A stretch of 64,000 nt of DNA from Ferruginibacter sp. (GTDB lineage Bacteria > Bacteroidota > Bacteroidia > Chitinophagales > Chitinophagaceae). The stretch spans positions 2,530,647 through 2,594,646 of the forward strand of contig JABFRP010000002.1 of assembly GCA_013141115.1 (NCBI GenBank), given 5' to 3'. Below the pieces are notes generated by a model. That model was not told the DNA's origin and did no database searches. It worked only from the letters and a program-made list of their open reading frames with translations. The translations under genes were made by a program, and so were the position numbers. Shown piece by piece: positions 49,004 through 58,218 of the stretch (position 1 is the stretch's first letter; each line of letters begins with the position of its first letter).

Positions 49004-49611
49004 AAAAATCAATGCTTGCAATGTTATCAATGTTATTGCTAAATTTTGCAACAGCACAACAAGAATCAAAGCTGCAGAGTGCTTTTTTAGAAAGCTATAC
49101 ACAGGAGTACAATAAACAATATGCAATAGCCATCACTACACTCAGCAAAGTATATGATGAGCATAGTTATGAACTTAACCTGAGGTTAGGCTGGTTAACT
49201 TATTTGAATAAAGATTACCCGAAATCGCAATTGTATTATCAAAAAGCAGTGTACCTGAAGCCTTATGCTGTAGAAGCTAAATTGGGATTGGTGCAGCCCC
49301 TGGCCGCTTTGCAAAATATAGACAAACTCCTGCAGGTATACGATGAAATATTAAAAATTGACCCACAAAATACAAAGGCCAATTACTGGGCAGGCGTAAT
49401 TTATTATAACCGCAAAAAGTATGAGCAGGCCGCAAGGTTTTTTGAGAAGCTGGTGAATCTTTACCCTTTTGATTTTGACGGTAACCATATGCTGGCATGG
49501 ACTTATTTAAACCTTGGCAGGAATGCTGATGCTAAAATTTTATTCAACAAGGCGCTGCTGATAAAACCGGGTGATGTTTCCTGTAAGGAAGGCCTGGTAA
49601 AAACAGGGTAG
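48991..49611 (+). CDS. Secreted TPR protein
   Basis: Signal peptide; repeats LGWLTYLNKDYPKSQLYYQKAVYLKPYAVEAKLGL, AGVIYYNRKKYEQAARFFEKLVNLYPFDFDGNHMLAWTYLNLGRNADAKILFNKALLIKPGD. Confidence 0.85.
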   Translation: MEILKKSMLAMLSMLLLNFATAQQESKLQSAFLESYTQEYNKQYAIAITTLSKVYDEHSYELNLRLGWLTYLNKDYPKSQLYYQKAVYLKPYAVEAKLGLVQPLAALQNIDKLLQVYDEILKIDPQNTKANYWAGVIYYNRKKYEQAARFFEKLVNLYPFDFDGNHMLAWTYLNLGRNADAKILFNKALLIKPGDVSCKEGLVKTG

Positions 49612-49721
49612 TTAAAAGCTGTAAGAAAAATGGCAAAGCCCATAGGATTATTTAATAAAGTCTTGTCTAACTTTTAAACAGTATTTAATTAATCAAAATT
49701 TTATCATCAAAAAAAATAACC

Positions 49722-50402
49722 ATGAAAACATTAATAAAAAAATCAGGCTTTGCCTTTTTGTTAGCTGCATTTATTTTTACTGCGGCTTCCTGCACCAAAG
49801 ATGCCAACGTTGATAGCAGCAATAACAACAATAGTATGAATACTGCAAATCTTCAGGCACAAATCAGCATGCTGCCAATCGAATCTTTAAGCACCGCTGA
49901 ATTAAATACACTGTCATTAATGCGGGAAGAAGAAAAACTGGCAAGAGATGTTTACATAACCTTGTACAATAAATGGGGCGTAAATATTTTTACCAATATC
50001 AGCAAAAGCGAACAAACCCACATGGATGCTATACTAATGCTGTTAAATAAATATGGCCTGCCAGATCCTGTTGGTTCAAATGCTATCGGCGTATTTAGTA
50101 ATGCAACATTGCAGAATCTGTACACGCAATTGGTGGAGCAGGGCAGCATCAGCTTACTGGATGCTTACAAAGTAGGCGCTACCATTGAAGACCTTGATAT
50201 TTTTGATCTTAATTCAGCCCTTACAACTATCGATAACCAGGATATTCGTCTCGTGTATGATAATCTTACAAAGGGAAGCCGTAATCACATGAGGTCTTTT
50301 TATAAAAATATTTTAAGCCTTGGCAGTACCTATACCCCTCAATACATTTCCCAGGCTGCATTTGATGCCATCATCAGCAGTGCAATGGAAACCGGATTTT
50401 AA
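49722..50402 (+). CDS. DUF2202 (ferritin-like) lipoprotein
   Basis: Lipobox TAASCTKD; LSLMREEEKLARDVYITLYNKWGVNIFTNISKSEQTHMDAI..SRNHMRSF. Confidence 0.88.
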   Translation: MKTLIKKSGFAFLLAAFIFTAASCTKDANVDSSNNNNSMNTANLQAQISMLPIESLSTAELNTLSLMREEEKLARDVYITLYNKWGVNIFTNISKSEQTHMDAILMLLNKYGLPDPVGSNAIGVFSNATLQNLYTQLVEQGSISLLDAYKVGATIEDLDIFDLNSALTTIDNQDIRLVYDNLTKGSRNHMRSFYKNILSLGSTYTPQYISQAAFDAIISSAMETGF

Positions 50403-50419
50403 ATCTTAAAAAATGTAAA

Positions 50420-51031
50420 ATGAAAAATGTTTTGTTCTTTACAGTGATTATGTTGCAATCGTTAATTGGGTTTGCACAGCAAAATACTTTATTAACCAAA
50501 AATGAAAATGAAGCCATTCTTTATATGAGAGAAGAAGAAAAATTAGCAAGGGATGTGTATGATTCGATGTACGTAAAATGGGGAGGTAATCCATTTGGTA
50601 ATATTCGCTATAGCGAACAGGTACACATGGATAAAATGAAAATGCTGATTACTACTTACAGTTTGCAGGATCCGGTTGTAACAACCAAGAACAGTCATGG
50701 AATGTTTATAAACCCAACACTGCAAAAATATTACAACGAGCTTGCAGCAACAGGTAGTCAGTCTTTAACAGCCGCATTAAAAGTGGGTGCCAAAATAGAA
50801 GAGCTGGACATTGTCGATCTGGAAGAAAGAATTAAACAAACGCAAAATGAAAATGTCATCAACTCTTTTGAGTTTTTAAAAAGGGCATCTCATAATCACT
50901 TGCGGGCATTTGTGCGCAGGCTTAAAATGGAGGGTGTAAATTATGAACCAGTGATACTGAATAAAGTATCCTTCAATAAAATAATTAAAGCAGAAAAGGC
51001 CAAAGGCAGATGTAAACAAAAATGTGATTGA
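50420..51031 (+). CDS. DUF2202 (ferritin-like) secreted protein, tandem paralogue
   Basis: LYMREEEKLARDVYDSMYVKWGGNPFGNIRYSEQVHMDKM..SHNHLRAFVRRL. Confidence 0.88.
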   Translation: MKNVLFFTVIMLQSLIGFAQQNTLLTKNENEAILYMREEEKLARDVYDSMYVKWGGNPFGNIRYSEQVHMDKMKMLITTYSLQDPVVTTKNSHGMFINPTLQKYYNELAATGSQSLTAALKVGAKIEELDIVDLEERIKQTQNENVINSFEFLKRASHNHLRAFVRRLKMEGVNYEPVILNKVSFNKIIKAEKAKGRCKQKCD

Positions 51032-51053
51032 GGTTTGATTAGTGTACTAGCAA

Positions 51054-51093
51054 ATTAAATCACCCGGCAAATAATATTGCCGGGTGATTTAAT
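51054..51093. terminator. Perfect hairpin terminator
   Basis: ATTAAATCACCCGGCAA-ataata-TTGCCGGGTGATTTAAT, 17-bp arms. Confidence 0.8.
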
Positions 51094-51141
51094 TATAAGG
51101 CATACAAACTATTGGGGGCATTTTTAAAAGAAACTCAAAAT

Positions 51142-51155
51142 GTAACAAAAGTCAC
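51142..51155. promoter_or_regulatory. Candidate Crp/Fnr-type palindrome GTAAC-aaaa-GTCAC
   Basis: 59 bp upstream of the SQR-like start at 51214. Confidence 0.5.
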
Positions 51156-51213
51156 CAAACAATGTATTTACAAAAAATACATTTACAGGGAACAAATTTT
51201 AAACAGAAACGAT

Positions 51214-52416
51214 ATGCCTGCTAAAAAAATCATCATTGTCGGGGGCGGCAATGCCGGACTTTCCGTTGCTTCCCAACTTTTGCGTAAAGACAAAAGTCTT
51301 GACATAAGTATCATTGATCCATCCGAAAACCATTACTATCAACCTGCATGGACATTGGTAGGAGCTGGTGTTTTCGACATCAATAAAACAGTTCGTGCCG
51401 AGGCGGATTATATTCCTCATGGAGCAGCATGGATTAGAGATGCTGTTGAAAAATTTCTTCCTGAAGAGAATAAAGTAGTATGTAAAACCGGTGATGTTTA
51501 CCAATACGATGCATTGGTAGTATGCCCCGGCATACAATTAGACTGGCAAAAAATAAAAGGCTTTAAAGAAACACTGGGGAAAAACAGTGTAACCTGCAAC
51601 TACTCATTTGATGTAGCGCCTTACACCTGGGAGCTGATTAAAAATTTTAAAGGCGGAACAGCAGTTTTTACAAACCCTGTTGGGCCGGTTAAATGTGGCG
51701 GAGCGCCACATAAAATAATGTACCTGGCTTGCGATTACTGGCGCAAGCAGGGGATTTTGGATAAATGTAAGGTGCATTTTTTATCAGGTGCCGGAGTAAT
51801 TTTTGATGTAAAGGAATATGCAGCCACGCTTACAGAAATAATAAAGAATAATAATATACAGCCACATTTTACTGTTAACGTAACTGAAATTGATGGGGTT
51901 GGTAAAACAGTTTATTACGAAGAAAAAGATGCCGCCGGTATTGCAATGCGAAAGGAAATGAAATTTGATATGTGTCATGCCGTACCCCCGCAATCTGCAC
52001 CGGATTTTATAAAAAACAGCCCGCTTTCCGATCCAAATAATCCTTTCGGTTTTGTTGAAGTTAACAAAGCCACCATGCAGCATAGCCGCTTTGCAAATGT
52101 ATTTGCCCTGGGTGATTGTACCAATGCCCCTGCAAAGAAAACCGGCGCTGCCATTCGCAAACAAGCACCGGTTGTTGTTACCAATCTTTTGGCCGTATTG
52201 GCCAATCAGCCGGTTATTGCACAATATGATGGTTACAGTGCCTGCCCCATTCCTACACAATACGGTAAGCTGATGCTGGCTGAATTTGATTACAGCAACA
52301 CCCCAAAAATGACTTTCCCTTTTGACCAGGTAAAACCAAGATGGACGATGTGGATCTTAAAGACTAAAATATTACCGTGGTTGTATTGGAATAAAATTTT
52401 AAAAGGCACCGCCTGA
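51214..52416 (+). CDS. Sulfide:quinone oxidoreductase-like FAD protein
   Basis: MPAKKIIIVGGGNAGLSVASQLLRKDKSLDISIIDPSENHYYQPAWTLVGAG; PVGPVKCGGAPHKIMYL; ALGDCTNAPAKKTGAAIRKQ. Confidence 0.88.
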   Translation: MPAKKIIIVGGGNAGLSVASQLLRKDKSLDISIIDPSENHYYQPAWTLVGAGVFDINKTVRAEADYIPHGAAWIRDAVEKFLPEENKVVCKTGDVYQYDALVVCPGIQLDWQKIKGFKETLGKNSVTCNYSFDVAPYTWELIKNFKGGTAVFTNPVGPVKCGGAPHKIMYLACDYWRKQGILDKCKVHFLSGAGVIFDVKEYAATLTEIIKNNNIQPHFTVNVTEIDGVGKTVYYEEKDAAGIAMRKEMKFDMCHAVPPQSAPDFIKNSPLSDPNNPFGFVEVNKATMQHSRFANVFALGDCTNAPAKKTGAAIRKQAPVVVTNLLAVLANQPVIAQYDGYSACPIPTQYGKLMLAEFDYSNTPKMTFPFDQVKPRWTMWILKTKILPWLYWNKILKGTA

Positions 52417-52425
52417 AAATATAAA

Positions 52426-52478
52426 CCTGTTAAAATAAAAAAGCGCAATCAATAATTGCGCTTTTTTATTTTAACAGG
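52426..52478. terminator. Bidirectional terminator, 24-bp perfect stem
   Basis: CCTGTTAAAATAAAAAAGCGCAAT-caata-ATTGCGCTTTTTTATTTTAACAGG between convergent genes. Confidence 0.9.
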
Positions 52479-52482
52479 GAAC

Positions 52483-54195
52483 TTATACTGCTGCAGTTTG
52501 TAAGTTGGTTACTTTAATTGCTGGAATTTTATTTGCAGATAAACTCATTTCATCCGTGCTTATTTTCCAGGTATGATATCCGCCGGAAAGATTAACTACA
52601 TTGTTGAACCCATTTTGCCTGAGTATTCTTTGTGCCAGGTAACCTCTTAATCCTGCCTCGCAATAAATAAAAATATTTTTACCCTTAGGTATTTCGTCCA
52701 AACGTTTCCTGATTTCATCAACAGGAATATTTATGGCATCAGCAATTTTACCTGCATCATATTCATCTTTTCTTCTCACATCAATCAGCAGGTCATTTGC
52801 TTGTATATTTTCAATTTCATTCCAGTAAAATATTTTCAACCGTTCCAGCAAAATATTTTCGGCAACAAAGCCAGCCATGTTCACCGGGTCTTTTGCAGAT
52901 GAGTAAGGTGGAGCATACGCATGTTCAAATTCAATAAGGTCGTAAATGGTTTTGTTTTGTTTGATGTAAGATGATAAAATATCCAGTCGTTTGTCCACAC
53001 CATCAAAGCCTGCAATTTGTGCGCTTAACAAGCGGCCGTTATCAGGTGCAAAGGCAATTTGAATAGCCATTTGTTTTGATCCGGGATAATAACCGGCATG
53101 AGAACCATTATGTGTGGTAGAAACAATATGTTTGATACCTGCTGCTTTTAAATGTTTGGATGCTGTACCTGCTGTGCCCAACGTCATGTCGAAAACTTTT
53201 ACAATAGCAGTATTTATGGAGCCATGATATGCCTGCACATTACCCAGCACAATATTGTTAGCACAAATGCGGCCTTGCTTATTAGCTGGTCCTGCCAAAT
53301 AAGTGATCATCGATTGGCCGGTGATGGGATTTTCAAATTCAATAGCATCGCCTACGGCATAAATATCCGGGTTACTGGTTTGTAAAAATTCGTTTACCCA
53401 AATACCTCTTGCAGTACCAATTTTTAAACCAGCTTGTACGGCCAGTCTTGTATCGGGTCTTACGCCAATGGAAAGTATCACCATATCAGCAGTAATTACT
53501 TCGCCATTGTTTAAGGCCACTTCAATCTGATGATCAATTTTATTAAAGCCGGTAACAGCGGTGTTTAAATGAAGGTCAACTCCCTTTGAGCGTATATGTT
53601 GCTGTGCAATTGCTGCAATAGGAAAATCAACAGGAGCTAAAATTTGATTGCCCATTTCAATAACTGTAACATGTAACCCCAGGTCGTGAAAATTCTCTGC
53701 CATTTCCAGGCCAATAAATCCTGCACCAATTACTACCGCCTTTTTTATATTTTTTTGTTGTACATAACTTTTGATGTAATCAGTGTCTTTTACATTTCTT
53801 AAAGTGAAAATCCCTTCACTGTTAATACCAGGTAAAGGTGGCCGCAATGGTTCTGCACCTGGCGATAATACTAATTTATCGTAATCCTCTTCATAGGTTT
53901 TGCCAGTAGTTTGATTAAATGCTGTTACTGTTTTCTTTACAGGATCAATAGCCGTTACTTCGGTCATTACTCTTACGTCAATATTAAAACGCTGATTAAA
54001 AGATGCAGCGGTTTGTACAAATAATTTATTGCGGTCTTTAATTACGTCGCCAATATAGTAAGGTAGCCCGCAATTGGCATAAGAGATATATTCCCCTTTT
54101 TCAAAAATTACAATTTCTGCATGTTCATCCAGCCTTCTTAATCTTGCTGCTGTGCTGGCTCCACCTGCTACGGCACCTACAATAATGTATTTCAT
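52483..54195 (-). CDS. CoA-disulfide reductase-like FAD oxidoreductase fused to C-terminal rhodanese
   Basis: MKYIIVGAVAGGASTAARLRRLDEHAEIVIFEKGEYISYANCGLPYYIG; C-terminal DVRRKDEYDAGKIADAINIPVDEI..IFIYCEAGLRGYLAQRIL. Confidence 0.93.
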   Translation of the reverse strand: MKYIIVGAVAGGASTAARLRRLDEHAEIVIFEKGEYISYANCGLPYYIGDVIKDRNKLFVQTAASFNQRFNIDVRVMTEVTAIDPVKKTVTAFNQTTGKTYEEDYDKLVLSPGAEPLRPPLPGINSEGIFTLRNVKDTDYIKSYVQQKNIKKAVVIGAGFIGLEMAENFHDLGLHVTVIEMGNQILAPVDFPIAAIAQQHIRSKGVDLHLNTAVTGFNKIDHQIEVALNNGEVITADMVILSIGVRPDTRLAVQAGLKIGTARGIWVNEFLQTSNPDIYAVGDAIEFENPITGQSMITYLAGPANKQGRICANNIVLGNVQAYHGSINTAIVKVFDMTLGTAGTASKHLKAAGIKHIVSTTHNGSHAGYYPGSKQMAIQIAFAPDNGRLLSAQIAGFDGVDKRLDILSSYIKQNKTIYDLIEFEHAYAPPYSSAKDPVNMAGFVAENILLERLKIFYWNEIENIQANDLLIDVRRKDEYDAGKIADAINIPVDEIRKRLDEIPKGKNIFIYCEAGLRGYLAQRILRQNGFNNVVNLSGGYHTWKISTDEMSLSANKIPAIKVTNLQTAAV

Positions 54196-54263
54196 GATCT
54201 TTTATTTCGTTTTTATTTATTTGAATGTTGTCACAAAACTAGGCTTTAGTAAAACTTTCTATT

Positions 54264-54277
54264 GTGACTTTAGTCAC
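54264..54277. promoter_or_regulatory. Candidate Crp/Fnr-type palindrome GTGAC-ttta-GTCAC
   Basis: Perfect arms, 68 bp upstream of the CoADR-rhodanese start (minus strand). Confidence 0.55.
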
Positions 54278-54351
54278 TTTTCTACCTGTGGTAAAATGAA
54301 GAAAGGCTGCTAAAAATGCCATGAAAATAGAAAAGGAATAATGTGGTTTTG

Positions 54352-54365
54352 GTAACATTTATTAC
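54352..54365. promoter_or_regulatory. Candidate Crp/Fnr-type site GTAAC-attt-ATTAC (imperfect)
   Basis: Upstream of 54510. Confidence 0.35.
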
Positions 54366-54411
54366 ATTTCTGCAACAGCCTTGCCGTTTCGGGCAACAAT
54401 CATATTTTATG

Positions 54412-54425
54412 ATGACGATAGTCAT
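54412..54425. promoter_or_regulatory. Candidate Crp/Fnr-type palindrome ATGAC-gata-GTCAT
   Basis: Perfect arms, 84 bp upstream of 54510. Confidence 0.5.
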
Positions 54426-54509
54426 AAAAAAAATATAATGGGCATCATTAAGCGCTACCATTATCAGTTAGACTTTTACAGTATAAACAATCAAACAAAA
54501 AATAAACAA

Positions 54510-55757
54510 ATGAAAAATCTTGTTATACTCGGAGCCGGCACCGCAGGCACAATGATGGCAAATCATTTGCATCATCAGTTAAAGCAACCCGATTGGCAGA
54601 TCACTATTATTGATGAACGGGTGGAGCATCATTATCAACCCGGATATCTGTTTCTGCCCTTTGATATTTATTCCCCAACAGATATTATAAAAACCATTGA
54701 GGAGTTTATACCCAAAGATGTAAAGCTGCTGAAACAGCAGATCAATAAAATTCTACCAAAAGATAATATTATTGAATTAGGTAGTGGTGATGCTTTATAC
54801 TACGATGTATTGATCATTGCTACCGGCGCCAAAATTGCCCCCGAAGAAACGGAAGGGATGAAGGGAAGCGAATGGCAAAAGTCAGTTTTTGATTTTTATA
54901 CTTTTGAAGGAGCGTTGGCGCTGCGTAATAAATTAAGAGATTGGCAAGGCGGTAAACTGGTGGTGCATATTACTGAGATGCCCATTAAATGCCCTGTTGC
55001 ACCTTTAGAGTTTGCATTTTTAGCCGACTCGTTCTTTAAACATAAACATTTACGCGACAAAGTAGAGATCACTTACGTTACTCCATTAAGTGGTGCTTTT
55101 ACAAAACCAAAAGCCACCGAAGCACTGGAACATTTGCTGGATGAAAAAGGTATTATGATAGAAAGTGATTTTGCCATTGAACAGGTAGATAATGAGAACA
55201 AAAAAATAATTGATTATGGTGGAAGAGAAATTCCATTTGATATTTTAGTTACCGTGCCTACCAACAAAGGCGATGCATTAATAGAACGTTCGGGCATGGG
55301 CGACGATCTGAACTATGTACCTACACATAAAGCCACATTGCAATCAAAAGAGTATGCCAATATTTTTGTATTGGGAGATGCCAGTAATATTCCTGCCTCT
55401 AAAGCAGGTTCGGTAGCACACTTTGAGGCAGAGATATTGACCGATAATATTTTACGCTTTGTAAAGGGCGAACCGTTAAAAGAAGAATTTGATGGCCATG
55501 CCAACTGCTTTATTGAAACCGGTGGCGGCAAAGCATTACTTATTGATTTTAATTATACCCATGAACCCGTGGAAGGAAGTTTTCCTTTTGCAGGTATTGG
55601 TCCATTGCGTTTGCTAAAAGAAAGCAGGATGAACCATATGGGCAAACTGGCATTTAGATGGATATACTGGAATGTATTGCTAAAGGGAACACATATACCA
55701 TTTGTATCAGCTACTATGTCAGAAAAAGGAAAACATTACGAAACCGTTCAACATTAA
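54510..55757 (+). CDS. Sulfide:quinone oxidoreductase-like FAD protein (second copy)
   Basis: MKNLVILGAGTAGTMMANHLHHQLKQPDWQITIIDERVEHHYQPGYLFLPF; MPIKCPVAPLEFAFLADSFF. ATG 54510 preferred over 54381. Confidence 0.88.
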   Translation: MKNLVILGAGTAGTMMANHLHHQLKQPDWQITIIDERVEHHYQPGYLFLPFDIYSPTDIIKTIEEFIPKDVKLLKQQINKILPKDNIIELGSGDALYYDVLIIATGAKIAPEETEGMKGSEWQKSVFDFYTFEGALALRNKLRDWQGGKLVVHITEMPIKCPVAPLEFAFLADSFFKHKHLRDKVEITYVTPLSGAFTKPKATEALEHLLDEKGIMIESDFAIEQVDNENKKIIDYGGREIPFDILVTVPTNKGDALIERSGMGDDLNYVPTHKATLQSKEYANIFVLGDASNIPASKAGSVAHFEAEILTDNILRFVKGEPLKEEFDGHANCFIETGGGKALLIDFNYTHEPVEGSFPFAGIGPLRLLKESRMNHMGKLAFRWIYWNVLLKGTHIPFVSATMSEKGKHYETVQH

Positions 55758-55771
55758 AAAATAAACACATC

Positions 55772-56080
55772 ATGGAAAAAACAATAGCAGGTAAAACCAT
55801 TACCGTAAACGAAGAAGGGTACTTGACCGATTTTAATCAATGGGATGAAAAAATTGGCGAAGCATTGGCAACCGAAGCAAACATTACTTTATCTCCCCGT
55901 CATTGGGAAGTAGTAAAGTATTTGCAAAATGAACAGAAAAACCAAGTGGCATTAAGCATCAGGCGTATTGGTAAAAGTGGGTTGGTAGATATTAAAGAGT
56001 TCTACCAGTTATTCCCCAACGCACCACTTAAAACAGCCACTAAAATTGCTGGTATCCCTAAACCCGCCAGTTGTATTTAA
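55772..56080 (+). CDS. TusE/DsrC/DsvC family sulfur relay protein
   Basis: GYLTDFNQWDEKIGEALATEANITLSPRHWEVVKYLQNEQ..IKEFYQLFPNAPLKTATKIAGIPKPASCI; penultimate Cys. Confidence 0.92.
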   Translation: MEKTIAGKTITVNEEGYLTDFNQWDEKIGEALATEANITLSPRHWEVVKYLQNEQKNQVALSIRRIGKSGLVDIKEFYQLFPNAPLKTATKIAGIPKPASCI

Positions 56081-56097
56081 ACTTAAAAGTTAAAGTT

Positions 56098-56580
56098 ATG
56101 AATGAGAATAAAGGAGCTATAAAAAAGATGATGATCATCTTATCTAAAGCTACATTAGAAAATGTGTACGCTGCATTTGTACTGGCCAATGGTGCCAGGA
56201 TGGAGGGCATTGAAGCAGAAATGTTCTTTACATTTTTTGGCCTGGAAGCGGTGCATAAAAAAAAGCTGGAGCATTTGCATGTGGCTACAGTAGGTAATCC
56301 GGCCATGCATATTCCTACCATGCTTGGCGGCCTACCCGGTATGGAAGCATTTGCCACATCCATGATGAAAAAAGAAATGGAAAAAATTGATATGCCCGAA
56401 GTGCCGGAGTTTTTAGAAATACTCAGTGCATCAGGTGTAAAAATGTGGGCTTGCCGCTTAGCGATGGATATGTTTCATTATAAAAAGGAAGACCTGTACG
56501 AAGGTGTGGATGAAGTGATTACCGTAGGTGATTTTTATAAAAAAAGTGAAGGAGAAGGTGTACACATGTTGTTTATATAA
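56098..56580 (+). CDS. DsrE/DsrF/DrsH-like family protein
   Basis: MMIILSKATLENVYAAFVLANGARMEGIEAEMFFTFFGLEAVHKKKLEHL..VKMWACRLAMDMFHYKKEDLYEGVDEVITVGDFY. Confidence 0.9.
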   Translation: MNENKGAIKKMMIILSKATLENVYAAFVLANGARMEGIEAEMFFTFFGLEAVHKKKLEHLHVATVGNPAMHIPTMLGGLPGMEAFATSMMKKEMEKIDMPEVPEFLEILSASGVKMWACRLAMDMFHYKKEDLYEGVDEVITVGDFYKKSEGEGVHMLFI

Positions 56581-56780
56581 AACAGCTATTTAATTTTTTA
56601 GACGCAAAAATTATTGCCTGACCGGTAGTAAATACAGTTATAAAGAATACTATTTGAAGGTTGGCAACCTTTACCGCTTTTCTGGTATACCTGCTGCAAT
56701 AGTTACTATTGAATAGATCAGTATCAAACAATTTTTATCAAAACAGGTGCTGCATAAATAGCAGCATAAAAATTATGATT

Positions 56781-58070
56781 ATGAAAAAATTAGTAGTAAC
56801 ATCAGTATTGGGTTTGTTGCCTTTTATTTTATTAGCACAGGCAGGTCATATTATGCAGGGCATTGGTGCCACTAATATGTCGATGGGTGGTGCAGCTACT
56901 GCACAACCAATCGACATAAACGGTGCATTGCAATGGAATCCTGCAGCCATATCGGCTTTTGATAAAAAAATACTTTCTGTTAATGCAGGATTGTTTTTTT
57001 CTTCGCCGGAGTTATCATCCACAGTGCCCACCACTGATGGGCCGTTTAGCGGAGTAACCAAAGATGATCGTGGTGTTTCTGTAATGCCTGCACTGGCAAT
57101 GGTATGGGGTAAAAAAGATAGTAAACATACCTTTGGTGCATCAGCATTTGGCATAAGTGGTTTTGGGGTAACCTTTCCTGAAAGTAATACCAATGCTATC
57201 AATATGCCGCAAAGCGTAGGAGGCTTTGGCCGCATTCAATCCGATTATCAATTGATGCAGGTAGGCTTTACTTATGCTTACAAAGTTTCCAGCCAGTTTG
57301 CTATTGGCCTTGCACCAACTTTTAATTATTCATCATTAAAGTTGGCGCCTAACCCTTTGGCTTCGCCTAGCCAAACTTTAGGATATCCTGTAAGTAACAA
57401 AGCAACTGCCTTAGGTTTTGGCGCACAGCTTGGTATATTTTACAATTCCGGTAAAGGCATTAAGTTAGGGGCTTCTTACAAAACTGCACAAAAATTCGGC
57501 AGCTTTAATTTTAAAAATACTTACCTGGACGGCAGCAGCGCACCCAATGTAAAATTTGAAATGGATTATCCTGCTATTGCATCAGTGGGGATAGGCTATT
57601 CAAAAAATAAAATTGATGCAGCGCTTGATTACAGGTGGGTGAATTACAAAAATACTACCGGCTTTAAAGCAAAGGGCTGGACGAATACGGCATCGGTAGC
57701 TGGCTTTGGTTGGGAAAATATTTCCATCATTTCTGCAGGGTTGCAATATAAAGGCGTGAATAAATTTCCAATAAGAGTTGGGTATACTTATAGCAGCAAT
57801 CCAATAAAAAGTGAACTGGCATTTTTCTCCACACCGGCAACAGCCATCATAAAAAATGGTTTGCAGTTGGGTTGCGGATACGAATTCAACAGCAAGTTTA
57901 CATTAAATGCCACTTATCATCATGGTACAAGCAGCGGTTCCACCAGCGGCCCGTTATTAAATCCGATGATGATCACTGCATCCAGTCCTTATGGTGCAAT
58001 ACCCAACAGTAATGTTTCTTATAAAATGACCACCGATCTTGTGATGATAGGAGTGAATTATTGTTTTTGA
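56781..58070 (+). CDS. OmpP1/FadL/TodX-type outer membrane transport protein
   Basis: AGHIMQGIGATNMSMGGAATAQPIDINGALQWNPAAISAF; barrel ending VMIGVNYCF. Confidence 0.9.
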   Translation: MKKLVVTSVLGLLPFILLAQAGHIMQGIGATNMSMGGAATAQPIDINGALQWNPAAISAFDKKILSVNAGLFFSSPELSSTVPTTDGPFSGVTKDDRGVSVMPALAMVWGKKDSKHTFGASAFGISGFGVTFPESNTNAINMPQSVGGFGRIQSDYQLMQVGFTYAYKVSSQFAIGLAPTFNYSSLKLAPNPLASPSQTLGYPVSNKATALGFGAQLGIFYNSGKGIKLGASYKTAQKFGSFNFKNTYLDGSSAPNVKFEMDYPAIASVGIGYSKNKIDAALDYRWVNYKNTTGFKAKGWTNTASVAGFGWENISIISAGLQYKGVNKFPIRVGYTYSSNPIKSELAFFSTPATAIIKNGLQLGCGYEFNSKFTLNATYHHGTSSGSTSGPLLNPMMITASSPYGAIPNSNVSYKMTTDLVMIGVNYCF

Positions 58071-58089
58071 TTGTAGAATGATAAGTTGA

Positions 58090-58119
58090 AAAATGCCGGG
58101 CTTGTTCCGGCATTTTTTT
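58090..58119. terminator. Hairpin terminator
   Basis: AAAATGCCGG-gcttgtt-CCGGCATTTT + Ts. Confidence 0.85.
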
Positions 58120-58148
58120 TAACCTGCTTTGTTACTATTTATATAATT

Positions 58149-58162
58149 GTAACCTTTGTTAC
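58149..58162. promoter_or_regulatory. Candidate Crp/Fnr-type palindrome GTAAC-cttt-GTTAC
   Basis: Perfect arms, 56 bp upstream of 58219. Confidence 0.55.
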
Positions 58163-58218
58163 CAAGTACACCGGATATTGCCTTTAATTTTACAGTATAA
58201 AATAATTAAACGGCTTTT

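Noticed and set aside
56695-56715. Palindrome AATAGTtACTATT upstream of the FadL-like gene
   Set aside because: Symmetric but different in length and spacing from the RTRAC-N4-GTYAY sites; AT-rich palindromes are expected by chance.
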